NCBI GenBank assembly: GCA_963921305.4
Contig: CAWUEX030000002.1
Span: 1,674,001 to 1,738,000 of the forward strand
DNA length: 64,000 nt
From: CAWUEX02 sp963921305
Lineage (GTDB): Bacteria > Pseudomonadota > Alphaproteobacteria > Rhodospirillales > Rhodospirillaceae
Direction of reading: 5' to 3'
Program-made: the position numbers and the translations under genes
The notes under the pieces: generated by a model
The model's input: the letters and a program-made list of their open reading frames with translations, nothing else
Told to the model about the DNA's origin: nothing
Databases searched by the model: none
In this document: piece after piece, positions 8,721 through 14,091 of the stretch
Numbering within the stretch: position 1 is the first letter of the stretch
Layout of the letters: every line of letters starts with the position of its first letter

Positions 8721-8735
8721 TTAATCGTATCTTAA
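8721..8735. promoter_or_regulatory. CtrA-type box TTAA-N7-TTAA
   Basis: TTAATCGTATCTTAA is an exact match to the full CtrA consensus TTAA-N7-TTAA used by the alphaproteobacterial cell-cycle/motility regulator. It lies about 160 bases upstream of the TylF-type gene and shares a 13-base core with the near-site before the FkbM-type gene. Function is inferred from the motif alone. Confidence 0.45.
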
Positions 8736-8893
8736 TCGCTCGCCGCCAAGCTCACTTCCTTAAGCACGAATTTCACCGACTGGACAAAACGGTTTATCCA
8801 AACTTAGATTTCCGAACAGTCTTGGAAGGTCTCCCGCAAAGTCTTCGATTTACTTAAGACAGCGAGCATTTCGGCGGAGTTTAAGGCTTTATC

Positions 8894-9652
8894 ATGAGCA
8901 GGATCGCATCCAGAGAGATCGTTGGCCAGCGCACTAAACAGCAGCGGGAACGTGATGACGCATTCAAGAAATTGGCGCTGAGGCAAATCGAAGATACAGG
9001 TGAGAATTGGGCGCTTCACTGCCTTCCAATTTTGAAACGGAACAGCCTGGCGCGGCTAATATATCTAAATGATCTCTATCAAAGAATTCTGCCCGTACCC
9101 GGTGTAATTTGTGAGTTCGGCGTTCAATGGGGCGCAACACTATCTACCCTCTTAAACTTAAGGGCTCTCTATGAGCCTTATAACCATTCCAGAATGGTTT
9201 ACGGTTTCGATACGTTCAACGGTCTGTCCGGTACGTCCGACATAGACGGAAACTCAGTGAAAGATGGAGACTACGCTGCTGCTCACAGCTACGAAGGAAC
9301 GCTGCAAAGTATTTTACAGTATCATGAGTCTATCTGCCCGTTTCCAGAAAAGCGAAAATTCGAGCTTGTTGTTGGCGATGTAAGAGAAACCGTGGACAGT
9401 TGGCTCGAGGAAAATAGCCATGCGATTATAGCTTTAGCCATCTTCGATATGGATATTTATGAGCCAACAAAAATTGTGCTCGAGCGAATACAGCATAGAT
9501 TGGTTAAGGGCTCCATTCTAGTTTTTGACGAAGCGAACGCCCCAGACTTCCCTGGAGAAACTCTGGCCGTCCAACATGTCCTTGGTCTCAAAAATATTAG
9601 ACTGACAAGGCACCCCCTGCAGTCTTGCTGCGCAATTTACGAGGTTGACTAG
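8894..9652 (+). CDS. TylF/MycF-type SAM-dependent O-methyltransferase
   Basis: This 252-residue protein matches the macrocin O-methyltransferase (TylF/MycF) family that methylates sugar hydroxyls in a metal-dependent way. It shows the SAM-binding EFGVQWGATLSTLL, the GFDTFNGLSG segment, and the metal/acceptor motif FDMDIYEPTKIVLER followed by GSILVFDEANAP. The start ATG has an AAGG 7 bases upstream. The gene is clearly AT-richer than the core genes and overlaps its downstream neighbour by one base (TAGTG), indicating translational coupling. Together with the dioxygenase it looks like a transferred two-gene unit acting on a glycan or small molecule. Confidence 0.82.
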   Translation: MSRIASREIVGQRTKQQRERDDAFKKLALRQIEDTGENWALHCLPILKRNSLARLIYLNDLYQRILPVPGVICEFGVQWGATLSTLLNLRALYEPYNHSRMVYGFDTFNGLSGTSDIDGNSVKDGDYAAAHSYEGTLQSILQYHESICPFPEKRKFELVVGDVRETVDSWLEENSHAIIALAIFDMDIYEPTKIVLERIQHRLVKGSILVFDEANAPDFPGETLAVQHVLGLKNIRLTRHPLQSCCAIYEVD

Positions 9653-10518
9653 TGAAGGAGTACATCCTCAACAATTTCAACCCTCAAAAATTGATCGACA
9701 ACGCTGCTGAAATCGCGGCGCTTTTTCATGAGTATGGTGTCGTTGTCTTCCCATCTCTATTTCAAGGGGATGAGGTTTTTGAGAGATTTCTGTTCGAGCT
9801 TAAATGGATATTGGATGAAATTCTTTGCCGGCATCTCAGTCAGGATCTTCCCAGTGACATCGGGGAGAAGCTTGCCTTGCTGAACAAGGTTCAGCCTCTC
9901 GATGGTAGAATTTTTACTGATATTGGCACGCAGCCCAATAAGTTGTTCGGTTTCAACCAACTCAAATACTCAAAATATACTGCGGCACTCATTGATGAAA
10001 TATTCGGTAGTGGGCACGCAATAGCATCGCCACACGCTGGCGATACGTTGCATTTTTTTGGACCGGGGGCTGAATTCAAAAAGTATCAACTCCCCATGCA
10101 TCAAGATTACCCATACCTCATGCAGTCTCCTCAACAAGTTACCATGTGTTTGGGATTGTCAAAGTACAAACCGCATGTGGGCGGGCTTGGGGTTTGGGAA
10201 AAGTCTCACCAGCTAGGAATGCTCAAGAGCAAGAAAGATAGTCATGGGGCGTTTCAAGTCGCCGATGAGGCTCAGGTGCGCAACTCTTTTGATCCGTTCG
10301 ATTATTACTGGAACGTCGGAGACCTGGGCATATTTAGCAGTTTGCTCGTACACAGCAGCATTCCCAATGAATCAGCGGATGCCGCTCGAGCCTACCAACT
10401 GTTCAGATTTTCCAAGTTGGATCACACTATGGCCAAGGCGTACAATTTCTACTCAACAGTCTATCCCAGGCGCGGTGTTGCGTTCGAGGATGTCCATCAG
10501 GACTTGTTTTGTGTTTGA
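9652..10518 (+). CDS. PhyH-like Fe(II)/2-oxoglutarate dioxygenase
   Basis: This 288-residue protein resembles phytanoyl-CoA dioxygenase-like non-haem iron oxygenases. Candidate iron ligands are His150 and Asp152 in MHQDYPYL and His234 in LLVHSSIPNE. Arg246, twelve residues after the distal His, would bind 2-oxoglutarate. The start is GTG 9652, which shares its G with the stop of the preceding TylF-type methyltransferase. Codon use is AT-rich like that gene. It probably hydroxylates the same substrate that its partner methylates. The substrate is unknown. Confidence 0.75.
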   Translation: MKEYILNNFNPQKLIDNAAEIAALFHEYGVVVFPSLFQGDEVFERFLFELKWILDEILCRHLSQDLPSDIGEKLALLNKVQPLDGRIFTDIGTQPNKLFGFNQLKYSKYTAALIDEIFGSGHAIASPHAGDTLHFFGPGAEFKKYQLPMHQDYPYLMQSPQQVTMCLGLSKYKPHVGGLGVWEKSHQLGMLKSKKDSHGAFQVADEAQVRNSFDPFDYYWNVGDLGIFSSLLVHSSIPNESADAARAYQLFRFSKLDHTMAKAYNFYSTVYPRRGVAFEDVHQDLFCV

Positions 10519-10668
10519 ACGTTGCGCGGATGCTTAACGGCGCTTTCCCGGAGCATATCCAGGGCTTGGCGCGGGCGTTGGTTTAGCGCAGGATTTCGTA
10601 TCGTTATGGTCGCTTTTGGGCGCAGGCCTCACGTGTGCCGCGTGGGTACGCGGTGTCGTTGTGCCGCG

Positions 10669-11190
10669 TCAGGCCGCACCGGCTTCTTCGGCAGCTTTCG
10701 CCCGGTCTGGGTCGTAGGTGGCCTTGATATATAGGCGGCGGAAGATCGACAGCTTGTCGATAAACAGCTTGCCAGCGAAATGGTCCATCTCGTGCTGCAG
10801 GCAGACGGCGTTCATGCCAGCAAGGTCGCGGTCAAAAAACTGCCCTTTGACGTCCTGGGCACGGACGCTGACCTGCGTGCAGCGCACGACGTTGCCGGTT
10901 AGGCCGGGCAGGGACAGGCAATTCTCCTGGATCAACCCCCAGGCCCCTTTGGCGCGGATCTCGGGGTTAATGTAGACCTGCGGTTCGTTGCGGGCCTCTG
11001 ACAGGTCGATAACCAATACCTCCCGACGGTCGTCGATCTGCGGTGCCGACAAAGCGATGGCGCTTGTCCGATAGAAGGTCTCCAGCAGATCATCGACCAT
11101 GCTCGCGAGATTGCTGTCGAAGTCCATCACCGGCTGCGACGTCAGGCGGAGGCGGTCGTCGGGGTACGTGAGGATCGCGCGTGTGGCCAT
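10669..11190 (-). CDS. divergent peptide deformylase homologue
   Basis: The 173-residue product has the metal-binding and catalytic layout of peptide deformylase: Gln51, Cys91, and the HEMDH motif (His133, Glu134, His137). However, motif 1 reads AIALSAPQ instead of G-x-G-L-A-A-x-Q, and motif 2 reads ENCLS instead of EGCLS. It is therefore a divergent paralogue, and removal of N-formyl groups from nascent chains is not assured. It starts 9 bases after the pucC stop on the same strand, so it is probably cotranscribed with the LH2 genes. The housekeeping def gene, normally beside fmt, is not in this window. Confidence 0.75.
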   Translation of the reverse strand: MATRAILTYPDDRLRLTSQPVMDFDSNLASMVDDLLETFYRTSAIALSAPQIDDRREVLVIDLSEARNEPQVYINPEIRAKGAWGLIQENCLSLPGLTGNVVRCTQVSVRAQDVKGQFFDRDLAGMNAVCLQHEMDHFAGKLFIDKLSIFRRLYIKATYDPDRAKAAEEAGAA

Positions 11191-11199
11191 GGCGTGCCG

Positions 11200-12639
11200 T
11201 CAGCCGCTTTGCGCCGCGGACTTGCTTTCGCCTTCGCGTCCGCCCGCGCGGCCGCGGACCAGCGGCCAGATGGCAACGATGGTGATCACAAGGAGGGTGA
11301 TCTCGAGCCCATAGACCGCCACATAGCCGGCGGCGGGCTGGTCGAACCCGGCGAGGGAACCCTCCGAGCCCAGGATCAGGTTGACGATGTCCCGTAGGGA
11401 GCCGCTGACCGCCACCGCGATCCCTGCCGCGGTTGCCTGCACTGCGCCCCAAGCGCCGATGGCAAGCCCGGCCTGGGCCGTGGGTGCGCCCATCATGGCC
11501 GCGGTCAGAGTGCCGTGGGCGAACACGGCCGCGCCGAAGCCGATCAGGAAGTTGCCGATCAGGAAGGCGCCGGACAGATTCATGGGTGCGGACAGGATCA
11601 CCAGGGCGAACGCCGGAATGCCGATAACGGCGCCGTGTTGCGCCCAGCGATAGGGATCTCCTCTGCTAGTGCCCAACGCCTGCGACGCGACATTGAGGCC
11701 GAGAAGGCTGCCGAACGCGAGCAATGCGGTCAGAGCGGTCGTCTCCGAAACCGTCCATTGCAGGACTTGGCCGCCGAAGGGCTCGAGCAGGAGATCGGCC
11801 ATACCGAACGCCATGGTTCCAAGGCCGACGACGATGAGGCGGCGGACGGCGAAATCGCCCTCGCAGAAGCGGGCCCAGGATTCGCTGAACGTGGGATCGG
11901 GAGCAGCCGGGGCGGCGCCGCGTGGCGGCCGGCGGGTCTCCTGTTTCCACATGGCGACGGAGTTCAGGAACAGGCAGACCAGGGCGGAGCCCTGGATGAC
12001 CTGAATCAGGCGGCCGGGGAAGTAGTTTTCGAGCAGCGCGCCGAAGATCAACGCGCTGGCGATCATGCCAAGTAGCAGCATGGTGTACATCAGTCCCACC
12101 ACCTTGGGGTGGGACTCCGGCGGGGTGAGGTCGGTGGCAAGCGCGAGGCCGGCGGTTTGCACCACATGGGCCCCGGCACCCACCAGAAGGAAGGCGAGTG
12201 CGGCCGATGTCAGGCCGATCCACGCTGGTGCGTCGGCCGCCTGGCCCTCGCCGCCAAGAACGAGCAGTGCGAAGGGCATGATGGCGTACCCGCCGAACTG
12301 CGCCAGCGTCCCGTTCCAGATGAACGGCACGCGGCGCCAGCCTAACTCACAGCGGTGCGTGTCGGATTTGTAGCCGATGAGCGCCCGAAAGGGAGCGAAC
12401 ACCAAGGGCAGTGCGATCATGACGCCGACGATCGTGGCGGGAACCTCCAGTTCAACGATCATGACCCGGTTCAAGGTGCCGACCAGCAAGACCATGGTCA
12501 TGCCGACCGAGACCTGGAACAACGAGAGCCGCAGCAGGCGGCTCAGCGTTAGATCGGGCGTCGCGATGTCCGCGAAGGGCATATAGCGCGGGCCCATGGA
12601 CTCCCACGCGACGACCAGTTTGCGGGTGTATTTCTTCAC
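11200..12639 (-). CDS. pucC: PucC-type transporter for light-harvesting complex assembly (BCD family MFS)
   Basis: This 479-residue, roughly 12-helix membrane protein belongs to the bacteriochlorophyll-delivery (PucC/LhaA) branch of the major facilitator superfamily. Evidence is the N-terminal segment TLNRVMIVELEVPATIVG, the loop ALIGYKSDTHRCELGWRRVP with FIWNGTLAQFGG, and the helix GAGAHVVQTAGLALATDL, all highly characteristic. It is needed for LH2 assembly in the inner membrane. The start is GTG 12639 with AGGG upstream. It follows pucB, pucA and a repeat-protein gene in one minus-strand run. Confidence 0.93.
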   Translation of the reverse strand: MKKYTRKLVVAWESMGPRYMPFADIATPDLTLSRLLRLSLFQVSVGMTMVLLVGTLNRVMIVELEVPATIVGVMIALPLVFAPFRALIGYKSDTHRCELGWRRVPFIWNGTLAQFGGYAIMPFALLVLGGEGQAADAPAWIGLTSAALAFLLVGAGAHVVQTAGLALATDLTPPESHPKVVGLMYTMLLLGMIASALIFGALLENYFPGRLIQVIQGSALVCLFLNSVAMWKQETRRPPRGAAPAAPDPTFSESWARFCEGDFAVRRLIVVGLGTMAFGMADLLLEPFGGQVLQWTVSETTALTALLAFGSLLGLNVASQALGTSRGDPYRWAQHGAVIGIPAFALVILSAPMNLSGAFLIGNFLIGFGAAVFAHGTLTAAMMGAPTAQAGLAIGAWGAVQATAAGIAVAVSGSLRDIVNLILGSEGSLAGFDQPAAGYVAVYGLEITLLVITIVAIWPLVRGRAGGREGESKSAAQSG

Positions 12640-12727
12640 AAAACGCCCTAATGCGAAACGCGCGCCGGATTATTAAGCGACGCGTTTGCGTCCTCGCCAA
12701 GTAATGCTAGTGCGAAGAGTGAGCTTC

Positions 12728-13411
12728 TTATTGCTTCTCGGTCAAGGTTGACATGCCGAGGAGTGACGAAAACGGCGCCGGGTTTTTGCTCAGGAGCGGG
12801 AACCCAAAGCTCGAGTTCTTTCGCTTCGGCGCGCTCAATGTCTTGATGCCGAAGAAGGAGTTCGCCCCGCGCTGGTTCTTGCTTAGCAAGGGGATGCCAA
12901 AGCTCGAGGTTTTCCGCTTCGGCGCGCTCAATGTCTTGATGCCGAAGGAGGAGTTCGCCCCGCGCTGGTTCTTGCTCAGGAGCGGCATGCCAAAGCGGCT
13001 GGAAAACGTCCACGAGGAACTCAGCAGGTCCGACATGGGTTCGAACTTGGCCAGGGTCGGCCACATCAGGAGATCGGACAACGGAGATGGATTGCGGTAA
13101 ACCGGCTCAGGAATGGCGTCAGTTTCGATCGCACCGGCGTCGGCCATGATACCAATAGCGTCAAGGGCTTGGCCAAACGGCGCAGCGACGGCCACCAACG
13201 ACCTGCCCCGTTGCAGAGCATCGACGCAAACAGCGATGGCATTGCGTGGGATTTGGCCTTGGTCGACTCCACCCTGAACCGCGGCGTCCGCCGGCGCACC
13301 GACGGCAGGCGGCAACAAGGTCAAAACGTCAGAAAAGCCATTGGCTTTGAGATTGCTGGCGGCTCTTTGAGCAGCTTCCTCAGACGCGAACATCCGTACC
13401 GTAGGTGTCAT
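12728..13411 (-). CDS. unrecognised protein with stress-protein-like N-terminus and FG-LS tandem repeats, in the puc operon
   Basis: I do not recognise this 227-residue protein. ATG 13411 is preferred over GTG 13417 because a GGAG lies 8 bases before it. Residues 1-~115 look like a small alpha/beta domain (TVRMFASEEAAQRAASNL at the start; VAVAAPFGQALDAIG later) resembling the YflT/general-stress-17M type. The rest is repetitive: units with the pattern S-F-G-[IMF]-x-x-L-S-x, alternating a 16-residue form (FGIPLLSKNQRGAN) and a 15-residue form (FGIKTLSAPKRK). Together these form a 31-residue repeat encoded by 93-base tandem DNA. Degenerate copies occur before (SDLLMWPTL) and at the end (SSLLGMSTL). 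It has no signal peptide or membrane helix. Its place between pucA and pucC implies a role in antenna assembly or regulation. Confidence 0.75.
   Translation of the reverse strand: MTPTVRMFASEEAAQRAASNLKANGFSDVLTLLPPAVGAPADAAVQGGVDQGQIPRNAIAVCVDALQRGRSLVAVAAPFGQALDAIGIMADAGAIETDAIPEPVYRNPSPLSDLLMWPTLAKFEPMSDLLSSSWTFSSRFGMPLLSKNQRGANSSFGIKTLSAPKRKTSSFGIPLLSKNQRGANSFFGIKTLSAPKRKNSSFGFPLLSKNPAPFSSLLGMSTLTEKQ
12804..12996. repeat. 93-base tandem repeat (two full copies plus a partial third)
   Basis: Copies begin at 12804, 12897 and 12990 with CCAAAGC. Full copies 1 and 2 differ at roughly nine positions by my count. The period is a multiple of three and encodes the 31-residue repeat of the puc-operon protein, so copy-number change would keep frame. 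Similarity also extends a short way upstream of 12804. Confidence 0.85.
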
Positions 13412-13522
13412 AACCACTTCTCCGAATCAAAATCGCGGCCGCCAACGGGCGTTCCGGCTACCTAAAAACCGTGCTGGAACACGTACCAAGAGCCGGGCCA
13501 CCTGGCCCAACTCTTGCCGTGC

Positions 13523-13569
13523 TTGCCCTCAAGATGAGAAGGGCAATAGGTGGCGGTCAGCCGCCACCT
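13523..13569. promoter_or_regulatory. stem-loops at and behind the pucA stop codon
   Basis: Two hairpins are visible. AGGTGGCGG/CCGCCACCT (13548-13556 with 13561-13569) spans the pucA stop codon. TTGCCCT/AGGGCAA (13523-13529 with 13540-13546) lies just behind it. Neither is followed by a T-run on the minus strand. In other purple bacteria such intercistronic hairpins stabilise the LH-subunit mRNA segment and reduce expression of distal genes; that role is inferred here. Confidence 0.5.
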
Positions 13570-13706
13570 TGAAGGTGAGCCGGGAACCATGTGGTATGGA
13601 CCAGCAACACGTAATGAACGACCAAGGCAATAACGGCAACCGCGCCGAGAAAGAGCGGCAGACCAACGGTCGGGTTAACGACGCACCAAATTCTTCCCTG
13701 ATTCAT
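13557..13706 (-). CDS. pucA: light-harvesting 2 complex alpha subunit
   Basis: This 49-residue antenna polypeptide begins MNQGRIWCVVNPTVGLP and has one membrane helix. It aligns without gaps to the Rhodoblastus/Rhodopseudomonas acidophila LH2 alpha chain as I remember it. His31 (VVHYVLL) is the B850 bacteriochlorophyll ligand, and the conserved HTTWFP follows. At positions 44-45, where classical B800-850 complexes have Tyr-Trp hydrogen-bonding the B850 acetyl groups, this protein has His-Leu. Blue-shifted B800-820 types carry Phe-Leu/Thr there, so an altered absorption maximum is likely. A strong GAGGGGGA ribosome-binding site precedes the ATG. pucB ends 13 bases upstream. Confidence 0.92.
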   Translation of the reverse strand: MNQGRIWCVVNPTVGLPLFLGAVAVIALVVHYVLLVHTTWFPAHLQGGG

Positions 13707-13719
13707 GATCTAATCCCCC

Positions 13720-13893
13720 TCAGGCGCCCCACATGAAAACGTAAACGAGGATGTGGGCAAGCAGTGAAATAAAGAAGAACACGCGCGTGCCGTCGATGAC
13801 GTGCTTGTGCAGCTCTTCCGATTCCCGGATGGTTAGCCCTGTCGGCCAGATCCGGTTGGGATCGTCCAGGTCGGCCGTTTGCATTTCTGCCAT
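13720..13893 (-). CDS. pucB: light-harvesting 2 complex beta subunit
   Basis: This 57-residue antenna beta polypeptide has the family pattern IWPTGLT, then ESEELHKHVIDGTRVF, then one transmembrane helix with the bacteriochlorophyll ligand His in SLLAHILVY. The second conserved His in ELHKH is at the B800-side/interface position of LH beta chains. It ends shortly after the helix (VFMWGA). A GAGGGAG Shine-Dalgarno lies 8 bases before ATG 13893. It is the first gene of the minus-strand puc operon: pucB, pucA, repeat protein, pucC, deformylase-like. Confidence 0.92.
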   Translation of the reverse strand: MAEMQTADLDDPNRIWPTGLTIRESEELHKHVIDGTRVFFFISLLAHILVYVFMWGA

Positions 13894-13950
13894 AACGAAA
13901 ACTCCCTCAAGAGTCCAAATCGTCCGGAATACGACACTCCGAACCGATAA

Positions 13951-13980
13951 AACTTACAGTTTATGGGGGGAACGAGTCAA
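13951..13980 (-). promoter_or_regulatory. candidate promoter of the puc operon
   Basis: On the minus strand, TTGACT (13980-13975) and TAAGTT (13956-13951) are separated by 18 bases, 58 bases upstream of the pucB start. The -10 match is weak. I looked for PpsR palindromes (TGT-N12-ACA) and an FnrL box in 13894-14010 and found none. Confidence 0.3.
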
Positions 13981-14014
13981 GATCACGCGAATGTGAGCTT
14001 CGCAATCTAGGTCA

Positions 14015-14045
14015 AAAAGGGCGGCCTTTTTGAGGCCGCCCTTTT
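14015..14045. terminator. rho-independent terminator (bidirectional)
   Basis: Arms AAAAGGGCGGCC / GGCCGCCCTTTT enclose a 7-base loop, with T- and A-tracts on both sides. It lies 47 bases after the TonB receptor stop and insulates the receptor gene from the puc operon downstream on the same strand. It closely resembles the hairpin at 8610-8637. Confidence 0.88.
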
Positions 14046-14091
14046 GTCTTATGTGAAACGTGTATCTGCGGTTAAAGCTTAAAACTTCACT

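Larger units (their letters stand above)
8579..8893. other. 315-base intergenic region with terminator, receptor-gene remnant and CtrA-like box
   Basis: This gap contains no gene. From left to right it holds a bidirectional rho-independent terminator (8610-8637), a minus-strand fragment matching the last codons of a TonB receptor gene (8665-8694), a perfect TTAA-N7-TTAA motif (8721-8735), and an AT-rich leader for the gene starting at 8894. The GC content visibly drops from about 8,720 onward, marking the left edge of an AT-rich segment. Confidence 0.7.

Noticed and set aside
12804..12996. 93-base repeats as a CRISPR array
   Set aside because: The unit is directly repeated without spacers and is in frame with a protein repeat.
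13030..13060. GGTTCGAAC resembling a tRNA T-arm
   Set aside because: No cloverleaf, acceptor stem or anticodon arm can be formed around it; it lies within the repeat-protein gene.
13894..14010. PpsR (TGT-N12-ACA) or FnrL sites upstream of pucB
   Set aside because: I looked for both patterns and found no pair with the correct spacing.
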